A stretch of 64,000 bases of DNA from Ryuthela nishihirai (Eukaryota > Arthropoda > Arachnida > Araneae > Heptathelidae), in assembly GCA_038380435.1 (NCBI GenBank), contig JAWZYU010000058.1:2480001-2544000 (forward strand), given 5' to 3'. The notes under the pieces are model-generated. The model searched no databases. It saw only the letters and a program-made list of their open reading frames with translations, and was not told the DNA's origin. Shown one piece after another: positions 21,167-31,052 of the stretch. The first letter of the stretch is position 1; every line of letters starts with the position of its first letter. The translations under genes were made by a program, and so were the position numbers.

Positions 21167-21420
21167 ATGTTCCCGAGAACACCGTGTAAAAAAATAAACC
21201 TTTTAAAAAAAAATACAGTGCATATGAAAAAATAGATATGAAAATCTTTAAGTATTCATTTGATTTTTATTAATTTAACAGATTTTTTATTACATAAGTG
21301 TTACTTATATCGTATAAAAGTGGAAGTTAAAATAGAGTGGTGACAAAGAAAAATGGCGGCATGAGAAATAAGTCAATTCCTAAAATTAGTTTTTCCATGT
21401 GAATACGAGTTAATAATAAA

Positions 21421-21478
21421 GTAGGAAAAACACCTAGATGACGTCAGCAGTACTGTTTCGTTTGTGTTGCCAGCAGAT
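21421..21478 (-). other. Recurrent CRE-like module, copy 6
   Basis: Minus strand: GGCAACACAAACG, ACTGC, TGACGTCAT, GGTGTTTTT. Closest to the 16,918 copy. Confidence 0.45.
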
Positions 21479-22131
21479 TTTGTATAATATATTACACGCA
21501 GTTAAAGTTTCAGAAATGCTTTTCTTAATCATAATAATGTTGCTATTTTTGGTCTATTTTTATTTATGTTTCGATCATCTCAGGTACGTAAGATGCATTT
21601 TTATTTTTCTAGAGAGAATAAAAATGGTTATTTAATGTTTCGGAGAAGTATAGACGAAACATTGTGAAGCCGGAGTAAAAGTTGGAAGTTGCCTACTTTG
21701 AATTTCGCATTGCAAGCTTTTTTGAGTTGTCCCACAGGATGCTTTTTCTCACCCTCGTACGATCCACGGAGGAGGTAACCATTCTTTTGTTTTATATACT
21801 TTGGGTGAGATTTTAGTAATGTACTGCGATGTGGAAGTGTTTTACGTAGGCAGCAACCATTTATACGTTTACGAACCGTTAAAGATTTGGAACTTATTTA
21901 TTGAGAGATGAAATAAACAGTTGCATTTATCTTTCTATAAATAGGAATTGAGTACGAAATATTTGTGTTGACACGAAATAGGGTTCCCATTAATTGTAGC
22001 TATGGAAATGGCGTTTTTTGAACTACGTTATTTGCGATTTTAGAGTTAAGAACGATAGGATAATTTTACAAATGCGAAGATCGAAAATAATTATCCGGTG
22101 CAATACACTAATTATTTTATTAAGAGTAAAA
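21479..22131. other. Spacer, nothing recognised
   Basis: No coding or RNA feature seen. Confidence 0.5.
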
Positions 22132-22330
22132 CCCATGGCCGAGTGGTTAGCACGCTTGGCTACTGATCTAAGGGACCTGGGTTCGAGCCTCGGGTAAGGC
22201 ATGGCTGTTTGTGTCGTTTTTCTGGTAAGGTCCTGCCATCCTCACAGACCTTCTACTACGGCATATAAACTGACAGGCTCCTGTCAGACCTCTGTGGCAA
22301 GCAGCTGCTTGAGGGGGTATTTATTTTTAT
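22132..22330 (+). mobile_element. SINE-1, well preserved
   Basis: The tRNA-like head has A box TGGCCGAGTGG (22,136-22,146) and B box GGTTCGAGCC (22,180-22,189), the internal Pol III promoter. The A box is of the Ser/Leu tRNA type. The body ends GCAGCTGCTTGAGGGGGTAT followed by a TTTA-rich tail. An ATTTTATTAA word on both sides may be the target-site duplication, but the flanks are too AT-rich to be sure. Confidence 0.9.
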
Positions 22331-22714
22331 TTTATTAAAACTGAAATCTAAACGTGATTTGAAGTGTCATGTCAACTTTGCGTTTAACGTATTTTTGTTT
22401 CGCGTGTTAAATATTCCAGCGGTCATCATTTATATATAACGGCAACCAACCTTTTTATATTCGATATTACACTTGTGTCGTACAGGTGTGAGAGATATTT
22501 AATGCAAATGATATCGAATAAGAAATTTGGCTACTAAGGTATTATGGCAATGTCACCTTTTATTTTGTCCATCAGATAGGTTTTGTGAGTGACCTCAGGA
22601 GAAAATATGTTTTGAAAATGTATTGAATTGAATAATAAACTGTGATTTCACAAAATAGTTTCGTTGTATGGCTTTCACGAGACACTGAAAATGCTTTTCC
22701 TCTTCACATTATAG

Positions 22715-22773
22715 AAATTATGCTGGAAAGTAACCGAAACAGCGTTGCTGACGTCATCTCTGTGCTTTCTCCA
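22715..22773 (+). other. Recurrent CRE-like module, copy 7 (weak)
   Basis: TTATAGAAATTATG as upstream of copies 1-2, then a diverged GGAAAG part, GTTGC, TGACGTCATC and a GTGCTTT remnant. Confidence 0.4.
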
Positions 22774-23150
22774 ATTTATTATATAGGCGCACACATATTT
22801 CAGTTTGCTTATTTATGGCAATACGTAGCTCTTACACGGCACACGTTGGATCTTTTTTATTTTAACCAGTCTAGGCAGGGAAATCTTTCGTTATTCGATT
22901 ATCTTTGGTTATTTGATGGCGATCCCCACTGCTACGTTATGTTCGATAATATTCGTCCCTATAATATTCACTAATTGGCTTCGCCCAGGTACGAGAAATG
23001 GTGAGAAAGGAAGCTTAAAGAGAGAGAACTTTGTTGCGGATATGGAGAGGTGTCACTTCCTTCAACGTCGGAAAATAATTAAATCAACAATGTTATTGTT
23101 AGACGTCAGCAAAGATTTATTACGATTACTTTCAAACAGTATACAGTTAA

Positions 23151-23232
23151 TTAAATCTGTTGAAGTCTGTTAAATCTGTTGAAGATACGTTCTGTTGAAG
23201 ATTAATCTGTTGAAGTTAAATCTGTTGAAGTA
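23151..23232 (+). repeat. Minisatellite with core TCTGTTGAAG, five copies
   Basis: TCTGTTGAAG occurs at 23,156, 23,175, 23,191, 23,206 and 23,221, with spacings of 15-19 bp. Confidence 0.8.
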
Positions 23233-23800
23233 CGTAGTAGCGTCGACATTTTTCACGTTTTCTTCTAGGGAATCGAAGATTAGTTGTGATTAGAAAAATA
23301 AGCCGTCTTTTAAGTCACGGAGGTAGGAAGAGGATATTTTAATGATATCGTATATGTACGGTGACCATACGTCGTTTATTTAAGAGGACAGTCCTTTATT
23401 TCGCTGTTATGTCTTTTAGACTTATTTTTTTTCTAAAATGGCGAATTTTTCCCTTTCTTTTCGTGAATTAAAATAGTAAATTGAATATTGGCGCTCAGTA
23501 GATGGGTTGAATTTTTTAAATATTTCACCGATAAACAGGAATCTTTTAAAAACATTTAAAAAAAACGTTGAATTTAGCTTATGTATCCCTTGATTTAATG
23601 TCCTCACTGAACGAGTATTTTGATTAGCGAACAATAAGTGGACCAGTGAAAAAACAAAATAAAAAATCGGAACATTTAAAGCATGCATTTATACCAAATG
23701 CAACACTCATATGAATTGTATACAGTTTTATGAAATTTTAAAACAAAAACCTGATTTATTAACCCTTCCAGTGTCCAGAACGTATATATCCGTTTTTATT

Positions 23801-24196
23801 ACAATAAAAGAAAACGATTAAAAAAATAATAAAAATTTCCATTTTAAAGTTTGTTAATAGATATCATATAAAAATATGTAATTTAAGCTTGATAAATAAT
23901 ATTTTCCTTTTTTTATTTGATGCATATTTTATTAAACTAGGACATAAATAATTTGTTAAAGCCATCTGTTTGCCATTTCTTACAAGTTATATAAGGTATT
24001 GTCAATTTGTTAACATTACTCTGATAAAGGAAAACGATTTAAAAACAAAAAAATTGCCATTTTAAATTTTGTTAATAGATATCTTATAAAAATATGCAAT
24101 TTAAGCTTGATAAATAATATTTTATTTATTTATTTGACGCATATTTTATTAAACTATGACATAAATAATTTGTTAAAGCAATCTGTTTGCCATCTG
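23801..24196 (+). repeat. Two-copy tandem duplication, period about 218 bp
   Basis: GTTAATAGATATC, AATTTAAGCTTGATAAATAA, ATTTTATTAAACTA and ATCTGTTTGCCAT occur in both halves at a constant offset of 217-218 bp, with moderate divergence. Confidence 0.8.
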
Positions 24197-24300
24197 TCAA
24201 TCCCGGTTCTTAGCGAAACAAACCGGTCTATCCAAAAATATTCCATCGCTAATTAGAAATATTTCATATTTATTAGCATACAACTCTACGAGGAATCCTA

Positions 24301-24695
24301 GGGGCGGGGGTGGCTCAGTCGGTAGTGCGTCAGGCTCGTAATCTGCAGTTCCCAGGTTCGAGTCCCAGCTGGGTCAGCGTTGAGATTTATCTCCGCAAAA
24401 GTCCCCGCCCTGCCCACGGTCAGTAGGGGACACCGATGGGATTGGAAAGGCAGCCATCCGTCGGATGGGACGTTAAGCCGTGGCCTCGTGTATGGGAGAG
24501 TCATACCCTGTGCACGTTAAAGAACACGGTGGATGGCCTTGACGGGAGGCTATCATCTGTCTCTCAACAGCTGTTCCAGTGGGTCCCCTCCCCCAACCTT
24601 CTCCGAACCTTCGGGGTTCATGTGACCTGGCCATTTAGCCCATTGTGTGCAAAAAAAGTGCCGCTCAGAGGTAAAACAACCCAACCCAACCCAAC
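24301..24695 (+). mobile_element. SINE-2, intact full-length copy with target-site duplication
   Basis: The head carries A box TGGCTCAGTCGG (24,311) and B box GGTTCGAGTCC (24,355). GCGTCAGGCTCGTAATCTG resembles elongator tRNA-Met around the anticodon, though the anticodon position now reads CGT. A body of about 300 bp follows, with a tail of AACCC repeats. The element is flanked by a perfect 12-bp direct repeat CGAGGAATCCTA (24,289-24,300 and 24,696-24,707). This is the best-preserved and presumably youngest SINE-2 here. SINEs are mobilised in trans by a LINE; the partner is not identified. Confidence 0.93.
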
Positions 24696-24958
24696 CGAGG
24701 AATCCTAATGTCATCCGCAGCATATTTTCGACGACTGCAGTCGAAATCAACGAAATTTGTGCGTGGCGAGGTGGCAACGCGCATGGCGCTAATGAAAAAA
24801 GAAAAGGCGATACAGAAGGCAGGCAAAAGGAAAAGGCGATGCGGAATGGAAAAGGTGGCGAGAGAGAGTAGCAGAAGTTCCGGAAACGAAACACATGCAG
24901 CGGAAATGGACAAAGTGGGTTCACTTTCTTTTTAATGGTTGCCCTAATAAGGCTATTT

Positions 24959-25165
24959 GCCGTCCCATGGCCGAGTGGTCAGCGCGCTGGGCTACTGATC
25001 TAAGGGACCTGGATTCGAGCCCCGGGTAAGGCATGGATGTTTGGTCGTTTTTCTGCTGAGGTCCTGCCATCCTCTCAGATCTTATATTATGGGATATAAA
25101 CTGATAGGGTCCTGTCAGACCTCTGTGGCAAGCAGCTGCTTGAGGGGGTATTTATTTATTTATTT
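24959..25165 (+). mobile_element. SINE-1, well preserved
   Basis: A box TGGCCGAGTGG, B box GATTCGAGCCCCGGG, complete body, tail TATTTATTTATTTATTTTATT. Confidence 0.9.
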
Positions 25166-25807
25166 TATTATGTAATAGAGACTAATACTTCATTTCAGAA
25201 GTTCTCTTACCCATTCATCTTCATTAATCCATAGCACATTACTCAATTAATCATTCACTTTAAAAACAAATACAATTTACAACAAATTCAAATTTTTTTA
25301 TATCTCTCTAAACTGATTCATTCTGCAACTACATTCTTAAAACAGTAATTATACTAAGACAGTGAAGATATTGTCTCACTCACAGAGTACCCGTGATTTC
25401 TACCACTTCAAACAACCATTGACAAAAGTAAATTTTTTTACATTTACTCAAATAGTGGTAGAATTTCATATCAACTTCATTCCATAAACAGTTTTTCATA
25501 TATATCACTACCACATCAAGCTGCTCCAAAACAACAGAACACTCAATGCTATATTATATTACTACCATTACTATACAACTTTGCTATGTGTGTAATTGCC
25601 AGCAAACTAGAATGAAAACATTCCTTCAATGACTCGTATCCGATTTCTACAAAATATTCTCACTGAATCCACTACATTCATATCGTACTCCTGTAACTTA
25701 AAATCAAAAATGAACCATAAAACTTTTAAACCACTCGCAGTTATCTAGAACTAACTAATCCACTCAATTAAAGGTAACGTTGCAATCATACACTCCATTT
25801 ATGCCTC
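25166..25807. other. AT-rich spacer, nothing recognised
   Basis: No coding or RNA feature seen between the SINE-1 and the 3' end of LINE-A copy 2. Confidence 0.5.
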
Positions 25808-25842
25808 GAAAATTATCATCATCATCCTCAAGCAGCCATGGG

Positions 25843-26180
25843 CTACGGAGGTCCATACAGACCGCGCAGTTTAATTCTCCAAGCATATCTGTCCTGAGCT
25901 ACATCTGCTGCATCCGACCACTGCACACCAATTCTAACAAGGTCCTGTTTGACATTGTATGCCCACCGCGTCCTAGGTCTCCCCTTCCTTCTGAGGCCTC
26001 TAGGCACACTGTTCATAACCCTATTGGCCAATCTATAATTATCAATAGGGGCAACATGGCCAAACTAGCGGAGTCTCTCTCTCCACAATATGCTGCTTAA
26101 AGGAGGTTGCAGACTCCTTTGCCTAACCTCATCATTAGTTACAATGTTAAACACCTAATACCCAAGATACTGCGTAAGCA
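25843..26180 (-). pseudogene. C-terminal domain of the LINE-A copy 2 protein
   Basis: After the frameshift the element C-terminus is readable in pieces: the RDSASLAMLP-coding region matches the RLRWFGH part of other copies in another frame, and then an open 62-codon end contains GLRRKGRPRTRW and AQDRYAWR. These are hallmark words of the C-terminal domain of this LINE group (GRP..RW, then QDR..W). The true stop codon TAG lies at 25,843. Its role in RNA or target binding is presumed, not shown. Confidence 0.75.
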
Positions 26181-26282
26181 TCTAGAATCAAAAGCATTTA
26201 GTTTCCTGTTATCTTGTTTACACAGTGTCCAAGTTTCAGTCCCATAACAAACCCTAGAAAGAACCAAACAATTATACAGTCT

Positions 26283-27290
26283 AATTTAGTCTTTAGGTGT
26301 TTACGCCTATTTCTCCACACTCTCCATAGATTCTTAAATGTCCCGGCAGCAATCCCTATTCGTCTGTTAATCTCATGCCGCACATCACCATTATCTGTTA
26401 CATAGCTCCCAAGAAAATTAAACTGTGACACCTGCTCAAGACTGCAACCATTCAGATTAACTGAATCACAGCCTGCCTGACCAATTTTCATCACTTTACT
26501 TTTCTCCCTGTTGATAACAAAACCTACTCTACTACCAGTCTCATCAAGAGCTCGAATGAAAGAGTTCATCTCATCAACACCATTTGCCAAAAGGGCTAAA
26601 TCATCAGCATAATCTAAATTAGAAATTCTGTTCTCTCCATTCCATTTAAGGCCAAAATCTTTCCATTGAAGTGAATTTCGCATAACATAATCAACAACCA
26701 AACTAAAGAGAAAAGAAGACAAAATGCACCCTTGTCGAACACCAGACGTAATGCTAAACAAATTGCTACAAGACTTACCAACTCTCACACATGACTCAGT
26801 GCTATTATAGAGAGCTTTCATTATGTTAACAAACTTGTCAGGTATACCATATGATCTCACAATCAACCACAAATTTTGACGATCAACAGAGTCGAAAGCC
26901 TTTTTGAAATCAACAAAGCTAGCAACCAGAGGTTTCTGAAACTCTAAACATTTCTCAAGAATCTGCCTAACTGAAAATATTTGATCCACACATCCCCTAC
27001 CACTTCTGAATCCACATTGCTCATCACCCAATTGCCTGTCAACCAGATTCTTAATTCTATTAAGCACAATCATGGAAAGAACTTTACCTGGAACAGAGAG
27101 TAGGCTGATACCCCTATAGTTATCACAAGAACTGCGATCGCCTTTTTTGAAAATAGGGATAACAATAGTTCTGGTAAAATCCTTAGGAACCATGCCTTTA
27201 TCATAAAAGATATTCAGTATTTCAGTCATCCAAGTGGTAACCGAAACATTCCCAGCTCTAAGCATTTCTGTAGTAATTTCATCTACCCCC
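26283..27290 (-). pseudogene. Reverse transcriptase of LINE-A copy 2, long open frame
   Basis: An open frame of about 350 codons contains NYRGISLLSVPGKVLS, SFVDFKKAFDSVDR (motif A), TSGVRQGCILSSFLF (motif B), NLDYADDLALLAN (motif C with both Asp) and the downstream QFNFLGSYVTDNGDVR. All RT core motifs are intact. After HLKTKL a one-base deletion near 26,283 shifts the frame, and it ends at 26,198. The upstream end joins endonuclease sequence across a deletion, so the protein would lack most of the endonuclease. In a live element this enzyme reverse-transcribes the LINE RNA. Confidence 0.85.
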
Positions 27291-27368
27291 TGGGGATTTA
27301 TGAAGTTTCAGGTTAGAAACAGCCAAAATAACTTCAGATTGTGTTAGAGGGCCAACGTTAAAGCTGCC

Positions 27369-27427
27369 AATGCATCTATCATCAAGCATCAATGCATCTA
27401 TCATCAAGCATCAATGCATCTATCATC
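27369..27427. repeat. 22-bp tandem repeat at the LINE-A copy 2 deletion point, 2.7 copies
   Basis: AATGCATCTATCATC followed by AAGCATC occurs at 27,369 and 27,391, and a third partial copy at 27,413. The sequence derives from the DDRCID codons. Confidence 0.9.
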
Positions 27428-27670
27428 ATAACACCAAGGCGTGGGTCTACTGAGCAGCGGACCCACGCCTTGGTGATGCTTTCCATCCTCCCTCCTTGTA
27501 AAGAGAAATTTAAAGTTATTTTTAAGTATCTCACATTTACCTGTCCATCTGGTCTCTTGCAAGCCTAGAATATCTAGGTTATAGCGCTGGAATTCCTGTA
27601 TGAGGACATCAAGAGAATAATTTCTATTAATGTCCTCACGTTCCACGTTCCTGCAGAGAGAAAATAATTA
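27404..27670 (-). pseudogene. Endonuclease N-terminus of LINE-A copy 2
   Basis: The translated text GTWNVRTL-like, LDILGLQETRWTGK (catalytic Glu) and KHHQGVGPLLS forms the first third of the EEP domain. It then runs into a perfect palindrome and, in frame, into CYDDRCID, which belongs just before the RT. The central and C-terminal thirds, with the GDFN and SDH boxes, are deleted. Upstream, TTTTCTCTCTGCAG directly precedes the domain. Confidence 0.8.
27432..27475. repeat. Perfect 16-bp inverted repeat with a 12-nt loop
   Basis: CACCAAGGCGTGGGTC (27,432-27,447) is mirrored exactly by GACCCACGCCTTGGTG (27,460-27,475). In LINE-A copy 3 (34,975-35,020) the same place is only an imperfect palindrome. 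Confidence 0.95.
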
Positions 27671-28391
27671 GTATGATTTTTAAAGAAATTAGGTTTATTG
27701 AGATTGGTGGGGCCAGCAATATCAAACAGCCCCCTGATCGCAGGCATGGGGCAAAGACCGGTTCCTCCTCCGCTAAAGTCACCAATGCTGGTAGGAACTT
27801 CAGGCACCACCTTTTCAAGTGGACTTTTTCAAGAACCATATGGCCTGCCTCAGACACATTACTCCAGTTTAGGCTTGACGATGCCCAACTAGCTAAGTAA
27901 GGTTCAGGCACCTGCGATGGCCTCTGATTAGGATTATCCACCAGCTGATATAAGGTATCCCATGCCTCTGTTCATTTACAGCTGACAACCCAGAAGCAAA
28001 CAGAAAACACAGTTTCAGACTCTCCCTCAACAGAGGCCCACCAGTGCAGCAAGTCCGGGATCAATAATCAAGTTCAAATCCATAAACAAGTCCAGTCTAG
28101 TAGGTATAAATGGTCAGCACAAGGACCCTGTGAAGTTGACCACTCCTCAGCAGGGTTGAAAAAAAAGAAAAAAGTGGCCATAGATGACCACACCAGTAGG
28201 CCATACTGAACTGGCAGCCCTCCCTTCCGTTTCCTATCAAAAGAGAATATCTCTTTTGAAAGGTACTAACGGCCTGTTCCAGGAGAAGGCGAGGTCGGAC
28301 ATTAGGTGCTAGGCCTGGCCGGTTCTATGCATCATCACAGGAGATTGGTACACAGCTCTCCTTCCAGTTTACGCCTAGCTACCATTTACAG

Positions 28392-29674
28392 GTCCTCGAT
28401 AATAGTTTTTTTCTTTTTTCTTTTCCAGTTGAATTGCATTTTTTATCACACACAAATTAACTATGCTGTGTATGACCATGCTTGCCTGCAATATTGATTA
28501 AAATCTATTTTTTCTACAGTTTTCTCTTCCTGTGTGAACAGAGCAATCGTTAATACTAAGTATCACTCTTGAAAAATATCAGTGTGCATGAATTTATCTA
28601 ATATTTGTTACCATTCACACTTAATGACCCAATTCTACCAGTATTTTGTGCATTACACTACTGGATACCAGAATGTTCAGAAGAAAACAAACAAGATCAC
28701 TATTGAAATTCTGACATTTGGAAACACTACATCAGTTATTCAACACATGGTTCACAAATCTTAACTCATTACCAATGAGACTTTATTATCTAATTTATAT
28801 CTTTTTATTCACGACCAATGACTACATTACCAAACAAGTAGCATTTCTGCTTCGTAACAGACATGTCATATATTTCCAGAATGGTTTAGAAGACACCCGA
28901 AATAATTTCTATTCTCTTATCCTTTTCACTATTCTCAAATCCTCCCACTCCCATTACATTCCATTTCCAACTGCACGAACGCGCACACACACACGCACAC
29001 ACACATATATATATATACGCATGTTGCTGTTTACGAATAGTTTTATGTATTTGAAAAATGTAGTTTCATAGAGAACATAACATAAACCAAGAGAAAAATT
29101 ACGGTTCTAATTTATCTACTACACTTATAAGAGTAATGTAGGTATGAGAAAACCGTTCACCACGTATGTTAATGACTTTATTTTAATGCTGTACGTATCT
29201 TAAAATACGACCTTCAATGATGAGATTCCAAGCGTATGTCATGGCCTGTATTTAGAAAAAATTTATATATCATTTTATTATTTAGTACTTAATTAGAGTG
29301 ACTGTAATTGGTGGTATGTCGAATTGCAGGAGTGTGCAGTACGCACTGTTTTCAGAAAAGTAGCCTTTTGTTTTTGGAACACAGGCTCCCTTTTTCTTAT
29401 TCCAATAGAACTACGACATATAGAAATATCAAGCTTTTCATTTAAATTATTCAACAATAATAACACACTGGGAAAAATTTATAAAGTATTATAAGAAACA
29501 CAAATTACAGGTGAGAAACGAACACAACCGAAATTGCATGTTGCAGCTCACTGAGAGGTCCAATTGAGAAGTTTGAGACGTCGCGAAAAAGCCGCTTTCC
29601 TTCCATCATTCTGTTGTGGAAGCTAAACTTTACGTGTAACTTTTGTACGGAAGCTCTAAAACGAATTCAGAGCA
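28392..29674. other. AT-rich spacer with a CA/TA microsatellite
   Basis: 28,979-29,019 is a compound microsatellite (CACACA then TATATA). No gene is recognised. AAACACA at 29,496-29,502, about 175 bp upstream of the H1 start, equals the H1-box motif; a TATAAAG lies just upstream of it, which is not the usual order, so I do not call a promoter. Confidence 0.5.
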
Positions 29675-30077
29675 ATGTCTGATACAGCTGCAGAGACCAG
29701 TGTTCCAGCTGCGGTTTCACCTAAAAAGAGGGGCAAAGCAACTGCCGGAAAGCCGAAAAAATCGAAGATTGCCGCTTCTCATCCTAAGGAGTGCTACTGC
29801 TGAGAAGACGTAAGAAAAACCAGTAAAAATCAAAAGTAACTAAGAAAGAAGGAACAGCAAAAAAGCCAAAAACCTCCAGTGTTGCGAAAAATGTATCAAA
29901 GCCCAAAAAAACAGGTGAGAAGAAGAAAAGGCCTGCAGAGAAGAAACCTTCCGCTGCCAAGAAAAGCAAACCTGCTAAAGAGTCCAAAAAAAACCCAAGG
30001 TGACCAAACCGAAAGCACCTGAACCTAAAAAAAGCCCTGCTACGAAGAAAACTGTTCCAAAGAAAACTGGGAAGTAG
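29675..30077 (+). pseudogene. Linker histone H1 pseudogene lacking the globular domain
   Basis: The N-terminal tail starts MSDTAAETSVPAAVSPKKRG and reaches SHPK, where the winged-helix globular domain normally begins. That whole domain (about 70-75 residues) is missing. The frame runs into a stop at 29,801-29,803, followed by a lysine/proline/alanine-rich H1 C-terminal tail (KKEGTAKKPKTSSVAK, KKRPAEKKPSAAKKSKPAK, then KKTVPKKTGK and the stop at 30,075). Further indels, including one near 29,995, split the tail between frames. A histone 3' stem-loop follows at normal distance, so this derives from a genomic replication-type gene rather than a polyadenylated retrocopy. It faces the H4 pseudogene tail to tail. 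Confidence 0.9.
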
Positions 30078-30108
30078 TGAACTATGAAATAAGACATCAA
30101 TAACAAAA

Positions 30109-30143
30109 GGTTCTTTTAAGAGCCACATATTGCGTAGAAAGGA
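30109..30143 (+). promoter_or_regulatory. Histone 3' stem-loop and downstream purine-rich element of H1
   Basis: GGTTCTTTTAAGAGCC (30,109-30,124) has a 6-bp stem (one G-U pair) and a TTTA loop, followed by AC. This is the signal bound by SLBP for processing of non-polyadenylated histone mRNA, 32 nt after the stop. A TAGAAAGGA stretch at 30,135-30,143 fits the U7-binding downstream element. Confidence 0.88.
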
Positions 30144-30692
30144 TGCCCTACCGTACAAAAAAATTATCCTGAAATCACATTTTTTATACTCTACACGCAG
30201 GAAAAAAACCCATCGTAAGTAACTTAGTGGAAAAGGAAATATTCACCACTGGAAACATTTAGTAACCAAACATTAATCTTACTTAATTTTATTACAATTA
30301 TATTACATGAAAATTTCGTCACTGATTTTAAATCCTAATAAAATGTACGAGAAAATATCGCTAAACCTTTATTATTCATAATAAATTATAAATTAGTGAA
30401 CAATCGGTAGCTTTCCATAGGTTGAAAGAACCGTATTGTGACAATTTATAAGACGCGATGTGTAATAGTTTTATGAAAAGATTTTTTGTTTATCACAGTG
30501 TAACCAATTAAGAACATAGTTTAACACACTGAATACGTTCCTATAACGAAACTAACTATTATTCTTGGCAGTGATATGTGCGGTTGTAGAAAATATTTAA
30601 ATAGCCTACTTGGTTTACCTTTAGGAGTTCACGTATAAAATGATAAATTTGCGAATACAAGTACGATGGGTAATCCTTTAGACACTATTTAT
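30144..30692. other. Spacer between the H1 and H4 pseudogenes
   Basis: AT-rich with no recognised feature. No H2A, H2B or H3 sequence was found here. Confidence 0.6.
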
Positions 30693-30693
30693 T

Positions 30694-30709
30694 AGCCCTG
30701 AAAAGGGTT
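30694..30709 (-). promoter_or_regulatory. Histone 3' stem-loop of H4, one mismatch
   Basis: On the minus strand AACCCTTTTCAGGGCT lies 34 nt after the H4 stop. CCCT pairs with AGGG around a TTTC loop; one of the two outer pairs is lost (A-C). It is a decayed form of the canonical histone mRNA stem-loop. Confidence 0.75.
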
Positions 30710-30742
30710 TTTTGGTTTAATTTTTTTTTGATTTATTTTTCT

Positions 30743-31052
<310 letters not shown>

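Larger units (their letters stand above)
20096..21310 (+). repeat. Segmental duplication, right copy
   Basis: Counterpart of 15,004-16,400. It contains the same SINE-2, here lacking the head, and two minus-strand SINE-1 insertions at positions different from the left copy. Confidence 0.8.
22331..23799. other. AT-rich spacer
   Basis: Contains a weak CRE-like module (22,715-22,773) and a small minisatellite (23,151-23,232). A 110-codon open frame at 22,642-22,974 has no recognisable domain and I do not call it a gene. Confidence 0.5.
25808..28391 (-). mobile_element. LINE-A copy 2, with 5' UTR and native 3' end but an internal deletion
   Basis: This minus-strand copy reads 5' UTR (28,391-27,665, shared with 34,122-34,800), endonuclease N-terminus, a deletion of about 1.1 kb, then RT and C-terminal domain. 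It ends in a short 3' UTR with a GAT simple repeat at 25,812-25,825, as is usual for RTE-like elements. The RT frame is the best preserved LINE frame in the window. Confidence 0.85.

Noticed and set aside
22132..22200. Functional tRNA gene (A and B boxes present)
   Set aside because: The sequence continues into the SINE-1 body, is present in at least seven copies, and lacks a proper acceptor-stem 3' half.
22642..22974. 110-codon open frame
   Set aside because: AT-rich, no recognisable domain, overlaps a weak CRE-like module, and no neighbouring gene signals.
24676..24695. Telomere-like AACCC repeats
   Set aside because: Only about four copies, and they form the 3' tail of a SINE-2 flanked by its target-site duplication.
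24647..24935. Overlapping short open frames on both strands
   Set aside because: Purine-rich low-complexity sequence next to a SINE-2; overlapping frames on both strands with no domain.
27660..27675. 3' splice site (CTCTCTGCAG) before the LINE-A endonuclease
   Set aside because: Only one of the two compared copies has a strong AG context at the same point, and it lies inside a LINE 5' UTR; not enough to claim splicing.
29480..29502. TATA box and H1 box as an H1 promoter
   Set aside because: The order is reversed relative to known H1 promoters and both are short AT-rich words about 175 bp from the start codon.
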